Shown one piece after another: positions 26,131 to 35,038 of a stretch of 64,000 nucleotides of DNA. The translations under genes were made by a program, and so were the position numbers. The notes under the pieces were generated by a model. The model was not told the DNA's origin and did not search any database. It saw nothing but the letters and a program-made list of their open reading frames with translations. The DNA comes from Dongia_B soli (GTDB taxonomy: Bacteria > Pseudomonadota > Alphaproteobacteria > Dongiales > Dongiaceae), in NCBI RefSeq assembly GCF_034044715.1, contig NZ_JAXCLW010000001.1:496001-560000 (forward strand), in the 5' to 3' direction. Positions within the stretch are counted from its first letter, which is position 1, and each line of letters opens with the position of its first letter.

Positions 26131-27015
26131 ATGAACATTTCGCAGTTACAGGGCACGGTCGATACCGCCTGGGAAAAGCGCGCAGAGATCAATAGCGCCA
26201 CCGGCGGCGATATCCGTCAGGCCGTGACAGCAGTCCTCGATGCGCTGGATCGCGGCGAACTTCGCGTTGCCGAAAAACGCGACGGCAAATGGGAAACCAA
26301 CCAGTGGCTGAAGAAGGCCGTGCTGCTGTCCTTCCGTCTGAACGATTCCCAGGCGATCCTTGGCGGCGGCGACTATACGTCCTTGGGAACGGGCAAGGCC
26401 GCCTGGTTCGACAAGGTGCCGTCGAAATTTGCCGGCTGGGGGAAGGCTGAATTCGACGATGCGGGCTTCCGCGCGGTGCCGAACTGCGTCGTACGTCGCA
26501 GCGCCTATATCGCGCCCGGCGTCGTCCTGATGCCAAGCTTCGTCAATGTCGGCGCCTATGTCGATTCCGGCACCATGGTCGATACCTGGGCCACGGTCGG
26601 TTCCTGCGCACAGATCGGTAAGAACTGCCATATTTCCGGCGGCGCCGGGATCGGCGGAGTCCTGGAACCGCTGCAAGCCGGGCCGGTGGTGATCGAAGAC
26701 AATTGCTTCATCGGCGCGCGCGCCGAGGTGGCCGAAGGCGTCGTCGTCGAAGAAGGTTCGGTGCTTTCCATGGGCGTCTATCTCGGCGCCTCGACCAAGA
26801 TCGTCGACCGCGCGACCGGGGAAGTTTTTTACGGCCGGGTGCCGGCTTATTCCGTGGTGGTTTCCGGCACCATGCCGGGCAGGCCACTGCCCAATGGCGA
26901 GCCGGGTCCAAGCCTCTATTGCGCCGTCATCGTCAAGCGGGTCGATGAAAAGACCAGGTCCAAAACCTCGATCAACGATCTTCTGCGCGATACCGATCAG
27001 CGGACCAAGGCCTGA
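26131..27015 (+). CDS. dapD: Tetrahydrodipicolinate N-succinyltransferase
   Basis: 294 residues, slightly longer than E. coli DapD (274). It transfers succinyl from succinyl-CoA to tetrahydrodipicolinate in lysine and diaminopimelate synthesis. The N-terminal helical domain is followed by left-handed beta-helix hexapeptide turns (for example MPSFVNVGAYVDSGTMVDTW and GAGIGGVLEP). NCFIGARAEVAEGVVVEEGSVLSMGVYLG is diagnostic. It precedes dapE by 8 bases, so two consecutive pathway steps are co-transcribed. Confidence 0.96.
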   Translation: MNISQLQGTVDTAWEKRAEINSATGGDIRQAVTAVLDALDRGELRVAEKRDGKWETNQWLKKAVLLSFRLNDSQAILGGGDYTSLGTGKAAWFDKVPSKFAGWGKAEFDDAGFRAVPNCVVRRSAYIAPGVVLMPSFVNVGAYVDSGTMVDTWATVGSCAQIGKNCHISGGAGIGGVLEPLQAGPVVIEDNCFIGARAEVAEGVVVEEGSVLSMGVYLGASTKIVDRATGEVFYGRVPAYSVVVSGTMPGRPLPNGEPGPSLYCAVIVKRVDEKTRSKTSINDLLRDTDQRTKA

Positions 27016-27023
27016 GGTCCATC

Positions 27024-28211
27024 TTGAACGCCCCTGTACTCGACCCAGTCAAGCTGGCAGCCGAACTGATCCGACGTCCCAGCGTCACGCCGGCCGAGGC
27101 GGGGGTGCTCGACACGCTGTCCGCTGCCTTGGAGATGATCGGCTTCACCTGCCGCCGCATGCCATTTCAGCAGCAAGGCACCGAACGCGTCGATAATCTC
27201 TATGCGAAATTCACTCAGCCCGGCGCCGACCGGCAGAACAAGCCGCGCCATTTCTGCTTCGCTGGCCATGTTGATGTCGTGCCCGTCGGCAAGCGCGAAG
27301 CTTGGTCGATCGATCCGTTCGGCGGCGAGATCGTCAATGGCCGGCTCTATGGCCGGGGTGCCGCGGATATGAAGGGTGCCGTGGCGGCCTTTTCCGCCGC
27401 CGCCGGACGTTTCCTTGCCAAGCGCGGCAACGCCTTTAGTGGCAGTATCTCTTTGCTGATTACCGGCGATGAGGAAGGTCCCGCCTATAACGGCACCAAG
27501 CCGATGCTGGAAACCCTCGCCGCCGAGGGCGAGACCTGGGATGCCTGTCTGGTCGGCGAACCGACCAACCCGCAGAAACTGGGGGAGATGGCGAAGATCG
27601 GTCGGCGCGGCAGCTTCACCGGATATTTGCGCATTCGCGGCATTCAAGGCCATACGGCTTATCCGCATCTGGCCGACAACCCGATCCATCGCCTGTCGAA
27701 GATGATCGCCGCCTTGACGGAAACACCGCTGGATCGGGGTACCGAGCATTTCCAGCCGACCTCGCTGCAGTTCACCACCGTCGATGTCGGTAATCCAGCC
27801 AGCAATGTGATTCCCGGCGAGGTGCTGGCGACCTTCAATGCACGGTTCAACGACAGTTTCACTATCCGGAGTTTCGAGGCGGAAATCCGCCGCCGGCTGG
27901 ATGATGTCGGTGGCGAATACGATCTGACGATCGGCTCATCCAGCGAATCCTTCCTCACCCCGGTCGGCCGGCTGAGCGAAATCGTCAGCGAGGCCATCGC
28001 CCGCGAGCTTGGGCGCGCGCCGGAGCTTTCCACCACCGGCGGCACATCCGATGCACGCTTCATCAAGGACTATTGCCCGGTCATCGAATTCGGCCTTGCC
28101 GGCCAGACCATGCATAAGGTCGATGAGAATGTGCCGGTTGCCGATATCCAGGCCTTGAGCCGGATCTATGAGACTGTGCTTGAGGCCTTCTTTGATGATC
28201 AGCCTCGCTGA
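27024..28211 (+). CDS. dapE: Succinyl-diaminopimelate desuccinylase
   Basis: 395 residues, M20 di-zinc peptidase family. It removes succinate from N-succinyl-LL-diaminopimelate. Metal ligands are in FAGHVDVVP, GRGAADMKG and GDEEGPA (the catalytic Glu is in EEG). The lid domain contains GRRGSFTGYLRIRGIQGHTAYPHLADNPIH, and STTGGTSDARFIKDYCPVIEFGL is the conserved C-terminal part. Its last 17 bases overlap the start of the next membrane-protein gene. Confidence 0.96.
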   Translation: MNAPVLDPVKLAAELIRRPSVTPAEAGVLDTLSAALEMIGFTCRRMPFQQQGTERVDNLYAKFTQPGADRQNKPRHFCFAGHVDVVPVGKREAWSIDPFGGEIVNGRLYGRGAADMKGAVAAFSAAAGRFLAKRGNAFSGSISLLITGDEEGPAYNGTKPMLETLAAEGETWDACLVGEPTNPQKLGEMAKIGRRGSFTGYLRIRGIQGHTAYPHLADNPIHRLSKMIAALTETPLDRGTEHFQPTSLQFTTVDVGNPASNVIPGEVLATFNARFNDSFTIRSFEAEIRRRLDDVGGEYDLTIGSSSESFLTPVGRLSEIVSEAIARELGRAPELSTTGGTSDARFIKDYCPVIEFGLAGQTMHKVDENVPVADIQALSRIYETVLEAFFDDQPR

Positions 28212-28770
28212 GACCAGTATTGCCCTGCGCGGCATCGGCCGCATCCTGCGTTTCGACCGAGAGTTCCTCCGCTATTTCGATCGTAGCCGCGCAGGTGCCT
28301 GGCGGTCGTTCTGGATGGCGGCGGTGTTCCTACCGGTCTTCCTGATTCGCTTCTATGTGCTGCACGATCCCCGGGACCTGCCGATCGACGGACGGATGCT
28401 GGCATCGGTACTGATCGCATATGCCGTCAATTGGATGGCCTTCCCGCTGGTTCTGCTGGGTCTCGGCCCCCTGCTCAAACGGGAGGCCCAGGTGATCGGC
28501 ACGATCGCCGTGTACAACTGGCTGTCCCTGCTGCTGATTCTGCTGAACGTGCCGATCATCCTGCTGGCGCTGATCGGCTTGGATTGGTCGATCCTGCAAT
28601 TGCTGGACCTCGCCACCTTCCTGATCGCGCTGATCTGCGAAGGCTATATCCTCGCCATTGCTTTGCAGATTCCCGGCCTGTCGGCAGCCGCCCTGGTGAT
28701 GCTGGACTTCATCCTCGGCCAGCTTGTTTTTAGCCTCGCCGACCGGATGGGGGCCGCTTCCCTCTTTTAA
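28195..28770 (+). CDS. Integral membrane protein of unknown function
   Basis: 191 residues from ATG 28195. Five or so hydrophobic segments follow a charged N-terminus (LRFDREFLRYFDRS). The helices include SFWMAAVFLPVFLIRFYVL, NWMAFPLVLLGLGPLL, NWLSLLLILLNVPIILLALI and LATFLIALICEGYILAIAL. It resembles small Yip1-like membrane proteins in layout, but I see no defining motif. It starts inside the dapE gene (17-base overlap), so it is probably translationally coupled to it. Confidence 0.75.
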   Translation: MISLAETSIALRGIGRILRFDREFLRYFDRSRAGAWRSFWMAAVFLPVFLIRFYVLHDPRDLPIDGRMLASVLIAYAVNWMAFPLVLLGLGPLLKREAQVIGTIAVYNWLSLLLILLNVPIILLALIGLDWSILQLLDLATFLIALICEGYILAIALQIPGLSAAALVMLDFILGQLVFSLADRMGAASLF

Positions 28771-28810
28771 GCTAGTAGCGCTGCCCGAACAGGAAATGCG
28801 CCGGCCGGGG

Positions 28811-30076
28811 TCAGCCGCTCTTTGCGATTTGCCGATCGCGTAGAATGGCGACCGCCGCGGCAGCGGCGATCCGGCAGCCAAGCACGATGTGTTCTTCTGC
28901 CGTATCCTCGGTGAAGTCATGGCTGACGCCGCCGATGCTCGGCACGAAGAGCATGCCGCTGGGCAGCTTCTCGGCGATCAGCTGCGCGTCATGGCCGGCG
29001 CCGCTCGGCATGCGGATCCATTGGCCCGGCTTAATGGCTTCTGCCGCCACTGCAATATGTTCCTGAAGTGCCGCCGTCATATCGACCGGCTCGCAGGGGG
29101 GATCCGCATCTTCCAAGTGGACGCGGATGAGGCCGGCTGAGTCGACGCTGCGTACCAGATCCGCCAAAGCAGCATCCATCGCGCGCAGCCGGTCGGCTTT
29201 CGCGTCGCGGTATTGCAACAGTAATTCGGCCTTTCCGGGAACCACGCTGAAGGAACCGGGGTCGAGCTCGATCCGTCCGACGGTCCAGACGGTATCGGCA
29301 TCGGCCAGGCGCTGGAAGATCTGATTGAGATCGTGGGCAAAAGCGATCAAGGCAGCACCAGCATCACGCCGAATCGCCATGGGCGTGGTGCCGGCATGAT
29401 TGCGCTGGCCGGTAAAGGTGATCCGCTTTTCCCGGATGCCGACGATGGTCGTAACGACACCGATCGATTTACCGGCAGCCTCTAACCGACCGCCCTGCTC
29501 GATATGCGGCTCCAGATAAGCGACATGCCGGCCTGGCTCGACCTGGGCCCTGGGCCGGTTGCGCAGACCGGCGGCTTGTAGGACATCTTCCAGGCGTTCG
29601 CCACTACGGCTGGTTGCCGCACGGATACTGGCTTCGACCGGCTCGCCGATGAAGCTGCGGCTGCCAAGATAGCCAGCGAAAGTACCTTCCTCATCGATCC
29701 AGGAAGCGACATCGACGGCGAGATCGCTGGTTTCCGCGCATTCGCTGAGGGCCCGCGCGATTTCTAGACCGAAAATGACGCCCATCGCCCCATCGAGCCA
29801 GCCGCCGGTCGGCTGCGTATCGCTATGCGAGCCGATCAGCAGCGCCGGCCCCGGCTTGCGCGACCGGCCGAAGACGGTACCGACGCCGTCGATCGCCGCA
29901 TCGAGCCCGGCTTCGGCCATGCGTTCGACCAGCCAGTGGCGGGCTTCGAGATCGACCGGCGATAAAGCCAGCCGCACGACACCATTTCCCTGCGCCCCGA
30001 ACTGGCGCAAGCGGCGCAGGTCCTTCATCAGGCGATCCGCATTGATCGCCGGCAAGATGCCGTTGGCTGCCATCAT
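28811..30076 (-). CDS. M20 amidohydrolase (allantoate amidohydrolase / N-carbamoyl amino acid hydrolase family)
   Basis: 421 residues. GSHSDTQPTGGWLDGAMGV, WIDEEGTFAGYLGSRSF and LEPHIEQGGRLE contain the di-metal ligands and catalytic Glu of this group. RNHAGTTPMAIRRDAGAAL forms part of the dimer lid, and SGAGHDAQ gives the late His. Members hydrolyse allantoate, ureidopropionate or N-carbamoyl amino acids. The sequence does not decide which. It is second after the dioxygenase gene (18 bases), so the two probably act on one nitrogen compound. Confidence 0.87.
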   Translation of the reverse strand: MMAANGILPAINADRLMKDLRRLRQFGAQGNGVVRLALSPVDLEARHWLVERMAEAGLDAAIDGVGTVFGRSRKPGPALLIGSHSDTQPTGGWLDGAMGVIFGLEIARALSECAETSDLAVDVASWIDEEGTFAGYLGSRSFIGEPVEASIRAATSRSGERLEDVLQAAGLRNRPRAQVEPGRHVAYLEPHIEQGGRLEAAGKSIGVVTTIVGIREKRITFTGQRNHAGTTPMAIRRDAGAALIAFAHDLNQIFQRLADADTVWTVGRIELDPGSFSVVPGKAELLLQYRDAKADRLRAMDAALADLVRSVDSAGLIRVHLEDADPPCEPVDMTAALQEHIAVAAEAIKPGQWIRMPSGAGHDAQLIAEKLPSGMLFVPSIGGVSHDFTEDTAEEHIVLGCRIAAAAAVAILRDRQIAKSG

Positions 30077-30094
30077 TATTCCATCACCTCGGCG

Positions 30095-31231
30095 TCAGAC
30101 CGGCTCACCGGCCTTGATACGTAGGACGCGCAGGCGGCTCTCAACGTCTTCCTTGTTCAGATAAACGCCAGCCAGGCGGCGATAGCCGGTATAGGCATCG
30201 CGGGCATGCAGCACGCGCCAATTGTCGAACAGCAGGACCGATCCCGGCAGCAGCCGGCGACGGTAGTGCAGGGTCTCATCCGCGCAAAGCTGCGCGAAAG
30301 TGGTGAGCGCACGGTAGAAGGCCGTCTGTTGCGACAGGCTGAGCGTGAAGGGTGCGCGGTCGTGATTGTTATAGCTGACTTGCGCCAATTGGCCGGCATC
30401 GTTCAGACGGAAGAGCGGCCGGCGCGCCATCAGATGGATGCCGTTCTCATGATCGAGATATTGGCCCGGAATAGCAATTTCGGTCAGCAACTTGTAATCC
30501 GCCGGATGGTCGCGCTTCATGATCTCGGCAATCATGAAACCATCGATCAGGACGTTTTCGCCGCCGGTGCAATCCGCCGCCAGGCAATGGAACATCTGAT
30601 AACCCGGCGCATCGAAGGCATATGTGCCGTCAGTGTGAGGCCCGATCGCCATCGAGGTATAGGCGGTATCCTTGTGCTCCATATTGGCGGTGAAATCCCA
30701 ATAGCCGCCGAAAATGGTTTCCCGGATATAGGCGATGCGCTTGGCCACCGCCCGGGTCGCTTCCGGCGTGCCGGGGACGCCCTCGACGAAGGCGAAGCCA
30801 TAGCTTTCGACCTTCTCCAGATAGTCCTTCAGGACCGCATCGTCTTTCAGGAAGTCCTCGTAGGGAACCTGGAGCGTCGCCCGTGCGATAATGTCGCGGT
30901 CCCAGGTGCGACGGCGGATCGGCAGGACATCGGGATCGCGGCGGAGTGCGGCGAGGAAATTCGCGTCGTACCGACTGACATGATCTTCGCCGGCCCAGTC
31001 GATGCGCAGCACCCGGCCATTGTCTTCAAGTCCCACGGCCTGGGCGGCAATAGCGGTTGGGATCTTGAAGGTGTCGTGCAGGCGCTGGCGGGTCTCCGGA
31101 TGGTGGCTTTGCGGCAACTGGCAATGGTCGCGCAGCCAGAACAGCGACAAAGCGAGGCCCGGCTCCCCGTCGCTCCAGTTCAGTTCCACGTCCCGCCCCT
31201 TGAGCGTCGCACCGCGCAATAATGCCGTCAT
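30095..31231 (-). CDS. Fe(II)/2-oxoglutarate dioxygenase, trimethyllysine / gamma-butyrobetaine hydroxylase type
   Basis: 378 residues from ATG 31231 (GGGAGA six or seven bases before). It has the two-part layout of carnitine-pathway hydroxylases: an N-terminal DUF971-like domain and a TauD-type catalytic domain. The iron triad is H199-x-D201 (IGPHTDGTY) and H342 (WRVLHARDAY); R351/R352 likely bind 2-oxoglutarate. VLLFDNWRVLHARDAYTGYRRL is closest to trimethyllysine dioxygenases in my memory. The zinc cysteines of the N-terminal domain (RDxCxCxxC in relatives) are reduced to one (RDHCQLPQSHHP). The substrate is not established. Confidence 0.82.
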   Translation of the reverse strand: MTALLRGATLKGRDVELNWSDGEPGLALSLFWLRDHCQLPQSHHPETRQRLHDTFKIPTAIAAQAVGLEDNGRVLRIDWAGEDHVSRYDANFLAALRRDPDVLPIRRRTWDRDIIARATLQVPYEDFLKDDAVLKDYLEKVESYGFAFVEGVPGTPEATRAVAKRIAYIRETIFGGYWDFTANMEHKDTAYTSMAIGPHTDGTYAFDAPGYQMFHCLAADCTGGENVLIDGFMIAEIMKRDHPADYKLLTEIAIPGQYLDHENGIHLMARRPLFRLNDAGQLAQVSYNNHDRAPFTLSLSQQTAFYRALTTFAQLCADETLHYRRRLLPGSVLLFDNWRVLHARDAYTGYRRLAGVYLNKEDVESRLRVLRIKAGEPV

Positions 31232-31286
31232 CTGTTTCTCCCTCACCTTCTTTGCCTGCTCGCAGATCCGAGCCTAGCATCCCGAC

Positions 31287-31308
31287 TTATTGTACAATTG
31301 TATAATAA
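31287..31308. promoter_or_regulatory. AT-rich operator-like palindrome
   Basis: A 22-base near-perfect palindrome centred on TGTACAATTGTA, with one mismatched pair. It contains TTGTACAA and TTGTATAA half-site-like units, stands out from the GC-rich surroundings, and lies 56 bases upstream of the dioxygenase start. This spacing fits an operator or promoter region for the dioxygenase-M20 operon. Confidence 0.5.
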
Positions 31309-31354
31309 ATATTCCTGCCCGTGCAAGCCCCGACCGCCCGCTACGGCCCGCCGT

Positions 31355-32554
31355 TTAGGAGGTTGCCGGCGCGGCGATTTCCTTATCGGTCAGGGTGAGC
31401 CTCGCCAGGATGAAGGCACCGCCCGCGCAGATGGCGATGATCGTGACCATCGGCAGGGCCGAGCCGTCGAAGAAGAGACTGGAAATGGCGATCGTTGCCG
31501 CCCCAGTTGCCATTTGCAATGTGCCGCCGAGTGCTGAGGCCATGCCGGCGATCGGCCCATGGCGTTCCAAAGACAGGACCATGCTGGTCGGAATGACCAG
31601 GCCGAGGAAGGCGAAGGTCACGAAGAGCAGGACCATCAGCACAGCGAGATTGTAGAAGCCGCCGAACACCACGGCGAACAGCACCGCCGCCGAGACCGCA
31701 TAGGCGATGACGGCGCCGAGAACCACGCGCCCCATGCCAAAGCGCAGGCCGAGCTTGGCGCTGAATTGGGATGCGCCGATGAAACCGACCGCATTGACGG
31801 AGAAGGCAAGGCTGTAGAGCGTCGGCGTCATGCCGAAATGGTCGATATAGACGAAGGAGGAATTGGCGAGGAAGGTGAAGAAGCTCGACATGCCGAGAGC
31901 GCCGATGAAAGTCACTCCGAGGAAATGGCGGTCGCGCAGCAGCAGCCAGTATTGCGACAGCACAGTTCCCAGGTCAGCGGAGATCCGCTCTGCCGGCGGG
32001 CGTGTTTCCTGCAAGGTAAAGGCGGTCAGCAAGAGGCCGAGAAGTGCGGCGATGGTGACGGCGACGAAGACCGCGCGCCAGCCGAAAGGAACGATCAGGG
32101 CACTGCCGATCAGCGGGGCCAGGATCGGTGAGACGCTGAAGACGAGCATGACGAGCGACATCAACCGGGTCGCCTCGACGCCGGTATGCAGATCGCGGAT
32201 CACGGCGCGCGGCATCACCATCATCGCGGCGGCACCAATGCCCTGGATGAAACGCAAACCGATCAGCCAATCGATCGAAGGCGCGAGGCTGCAGCCGATC
32301 GAACCGAGGATGAAGACGCCGAGGCCGAAATAAAGCGGCGGCTTGCGCCCTACCATATCGGAGACCGGACCGTAGATGATTTGCGTGACGCCGAAGCCGA
32401 AGAAGAAGGCCATCAGTGTCGCCTGCGCATGCGCGATGCTGGCATGCAGGTTCTCGGCCACCGTGGGCAGCGCCGGCAAATACATATCGATCGCAAAGGG
32501 GCCGATCGCTGCGAGCAGGCCGAGGACGAGGGCGATGCGGGCAAAACTGGACAT
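31355..32554 (-). CDS. Bcr/CflA-family drug-resistance MFS transporter
   Basis: 399 residues with about 12 hydrophobic segments. AIDMYLPALPTVAENL in helix 1 is the Bcr/CflA signature, FFFGFGVTQIIYGPVSDMVGRKPPLYFG is motif A after helix 2, and ILAPLIGSALIVPFGWRAVF is motif C. It should export bicyclomycin-like or other small compounds by proton antiport. It is divergent from the BetI-like regulator at 33057, a frequent regulator-exporter arrangement, but 502 bases separate them. Confidence 0.9.
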   Translation of the reverse strand: MSSFARIALVLGLLAAIGPFAIDMYLPALPTVAENLHASIAHAQATLMAFFFGFGVTQIIYGPVSDMVGRKPPLYFGLGVFILGSIGCSLAPSIDWLIGLRFIQGIGAAAMMVMPRAVIRDLHTGVEATRLMSLVMLVFSVSPILAPLIGSALIVPFGWRAVFVAVTIAALLGLLLTAFTLQETRPPAERISADLGTVLSQYWLLLRDRHFLGVTFIGALGMSSFFTFLANSSFVYIDHFGMTPTLYSLAFSVNAVGFIGASQFSAKLGLRFGMGRVVLGAVIAYAVSAAVLFAVVFGGFYNLAVLMVLLFVTFAFLGLVIPTSMVLSLERHGPIAGMASALGGTLQMATGAATIAISSLFFDGSALPMVTIIAICAGGAFILARLTLTDKEIAAPATS

Positions 32555-32748
32555 AAGGGCACTCTATTATCGGTTTATATGCCGATCATTTGCCAAGCCC
32601 TCGCTCTTCACGCCGAGCAACGAGCGGATCGACAAAGATCGATGCGGGATTGAAACCAGAGACAAAGGTCGACGTCTCGATATGCGCAGGCAGCCCGGCA
32701 TGTGGTGTGAAAAGATCCGCCTACCGGCAAGCCGGTGAGGAGAAGGCC

Positions 32749-32901
32749 ATGGCATGGGACAACTGTCAATGCATTGGCCGCATGGCGGCTGGCGTCGGTA
32801 ACGGTGAGCCGGGCGCGCGAGTGCCGAGACCGCTCCGCGGGCAGGATCGCGGCGCCCCTCCGAATGTTGCCGACGTAACGAAAAGGCGCGCCGGAGTATA
32901 G
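32749..32901 (+). CDS. Possible small ORF in intergenic region
   Basis: The 502-base gap 32555-33056 holds no recognised gene. An ATG at 32749 has a strong ribosome site (GAGGAG, 6 bases before) and opens a frame of 50 codons starting MAWDNCQCIGRMAAG and ending KRRAGV. A small hairpin (ACCGGC/GCCGGT, 32723-32736) precedes it. No similarity recognised; coding status doubtful. Confidence 0.2.
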   Translation: MAWDNCQCIGRMAAGVGNGEPGARVPRPLRGQDRGAPPNVADVTKRRAGV

Positions 32902-33056
32902 AGGCGAAAAGGTCCGATTTATTTCAATGATTTAGATCCGCGCGGTGTGCGAAGCCGGCGGCGCGCCGTCCAAATAATCCAGGCAATCGACAGCGCCGGC
33001 ACAGTCTGGTCGTCATGACTCAAGACGCGCCATGTCGGATGAGTTATAGGAGTTGC

Positions 33057-33716
33057 ATGGAAAAGATTCGCAAATTCACCCGCGACCAGCCGGAGGTCCG
33101 CCGCCGGCAATTGATCGAGGCAACCCTGCAGTGCCTGGCGGAACTGGGTCATGCCGGCACCTCGGTGCGCGCGGTCTGCGCCCGGGCCGGCGTCTCGCCC
33201 GGACTCGTCACCCATCATTTCGAGGGCATCGACGACTTGATCGCGGCCGCCTATGCCCATGTCGGTGACCAGGTCGCCGCTATGCTGGATGAGGCGATGG
33301 CGGATGCAGGCGGTGATCCGCTGGCGCGGTTACGCGCCTTCATCGATACCAGCTTTCGCGCGCCGATGCTGAACAGTGATCTCCTCCAGGTCTGGCTGGC
33401 TTTCTGGAGTCTGGTGCGGCGCGATCCACGGATTCGCGCCATTCATGCCGACATCTATGGCGGCTATCGCCGGAGTCTGGAAAAGCTGGTCGGCGATATC
33501 GCCGAAACCCGGAAGCTCAATCTCGATGTCCGGCTGGCCGTGCTCGGGTTTACGGCGATGATGGATGGGTTGTGGCTTGAATACTGCCTCGATCCGACGA
33601 CCTTCACCGCTGAGGAAGCCAGCCGTATCGCCCATGGCTGGATCGATACCTTGATCGAAGGCGGTTTCAACCACCTCACCAGGAAGCCGGCAGAAAGTCC
33701 TGCACCGATCGGCTAG
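33057..33716 (+). CDS. TetR-family regulator, BetI-like
   Basis: 219 residues from ATG 33057, preceded by AGGAG. The N-terminal helix-turn-helix is VRRRQLIEATLQCLAELGHAGTSVRAVCARAGVSPGLVTHHFEG, very close to BetI, with the ligand domain after it (NSDLLQVWLAFWSLVRRDPRI). BetI represses choline uptake and oxidation genes; none are in this window, so the target may be the divergent exporter. Its stop codon overlaps the end of the chemoreceptor relic on the other strand (shared CTAG). Confidence 0.85.
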   Translation: MEKIRKFTRDQPEVRRRQLIEATLQCLAELGHAGTSVRAVCARAGVSPGLVTHHFEGIDDLIAAAYAHVGDQVAAMLDEAMADAGGDPLARLRAFIDTSFRAPMLNSDLLQVWLAFWSLVRRDPRIRAIHADIYGGYRRSLEKLVGDIAETRKLNLDVRLAVLGFTAMMDGLWLEYCLDPTTFTAEEASRIAHGWIDTLIEGGFNHLTRKPAESPAPIG

Positions 33717-34525
33717 GCCGCCTTCACCGCACGGATGAAGCGATCGACCGAGTGGCGCAGCAGCTCGGCCTGCTGGTTGAGCTCGGTCGCCGCTGAGAGG
33801 ACCTGTCCCGAACCGTCGCCCACCTCGCGCTGCCATATTCACGCTCCGAATGCCGGAGGAAACATCGCCAGTGCCGAAATCTGCTCCTCCACTGCTCCCG
33901 CAATTGCCGTGGAGGATTGCGCCATGCGGGTAATCGAGCTGCCGATCAATTCGATGGCGTCGACGGTTTCCCGCGTCGACATCTGAATATCGTTGATCTG
34001 CCCGGTAATCTGCTCCGTCGCCCGCGCGGTCTGTGTGGCGAGGTTCTTCACTTCCGATGCCACCACGGCAAAACCCTTGCCGGCTTCGCCGGCCCGCGCC
34101 GCTTCGATCGTGGCATTGAGCGCCAGCAAATTTGTCTGCCCGGCGATTTCTTCGATCAGCTTGGCGACCGCGCCAATGCGCTTGGCCGCTTCGGCAAGTC
34201 CCTTGATATTGCTATTGGCACGTTCCGCCACTTCGACCGCCTGGTCCGACATTTCTACCGAATCCCCCGCCTGACGTCCGACTTTCTGGGAGTTCCACGT
34301 CAGCTCACCGGTCGCGCTGGCAACCGTCTGCACATTGGCCGAGGCCTGCTCGGCCGAAGCCGCCGCATCGGTCGATTGGCGCGTGGTCTGGTCGGCCGCT
34401 TGGCGCGACAGCCACAAGGCAAGCGCGATGATCGCGGCGGCCGTGCCGATCAGCATTGCGACAGTACTGGTGATGATTTTGGTCCGCAGCCGGAGGTCCT
34501 TCAAAGACAGTGCCCGAACCCGCAT
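33713..34525 (-). pseudogene. Decayed methyl-accepting chemotaxis protein
   Basis: The frame opens with MRVRALSLKDLRLRTKI and one membrane helix, then passes directly into ASAEQASANVQTVASATGEL, skipping the ligand-binding domain, second helix and HAMP. The signalling hairpin tip is intact (IAGQTNLLALNATIEAARAGEAGKGFAVVA). After GAVEEQ the original frame runs into a stop at 33839, but a second frame reads GTGDVSSGIRSVNMAA and a third reads EVGDGSGQVLSAATELNQQAE to the normal end VKAA. So it carries two internal deletions and at least two frameshifts. A functional receptor is unlikely. Confidence 0.8.
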
Positions 34526-34669
34526 CCCTGATCTCCAAAACTTCTCAGGGCAGCTTCGGCAGGCCCTCCGGTGGCACCAGATTATTTTCCTGGGCACTTT
34601 TGGGGCGGAGCTTTTATTTTTCGCTTAATCCGCAAGAATGTAGTCGGGCGAGTTAGACCCGGCGCTCTA

Positions 34670-34954
34670 TTAACCGGAGCGGTTGGTATTCGACTGGCCG
34701 GACTGCCCCGAGATGTCTTCCCGCGCCTCATCCGCCAGTCGCTCGCCACCTTCTGCGCGGTCGCGGTCCTGCTTGAATCCGCCGCCACGCTGCAAGGCAT
34801 GCGGGCTGTCGCGCCCGGTTTCTGCCGCTTTGGTCAAATGGGGATCGTCGAAGTCTTTATCTTGCGGCCTGGTTTCGGATGCGCGCGTTGCGGAAGTCGC
34901 CCGTTCGGGCCCTGTACGCTCGGTTTGGCGCTTGCCCTTTTTGTCGCTTGGCAT
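34670..34954 (-). CDS. Small hydrophilic protein of unknown function
   Basis: 94 residues from ATG 34954, with a good ribosome site (GGAGG, 6 bases before). The sequence is very rich in Lys, Arg, Asp, Glu, Gly and Gln, without hydrophobic stretches (PSDKKGKRQTERTGPERA, then GGGFKQDRDRAEGGERL). It looks intrinsically disordered; the GGxFK element recalls stress-induced KGG-type proteins, which is only a hint. It lies between two pseudogenes, yet its own frame and start are clean. Confidence 0.5.
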   Translation of the reverse strand: MPSDKKGKRQTERTGPERATSATRASETRPQDKDFDDPHLTKAAETGRDSPHALQRGGGFKQDRDRAEGGERLADEAREDISGQSGQSNTNRSG

Positions 34955-35038
34955 TGTGACCTCCATCAGGATCTTCCTGGAGGCCAACCGTCCAATACAG
35001 CATTCGTTCCGGATTTCCCCAGATGGCGCCGGTCATCC

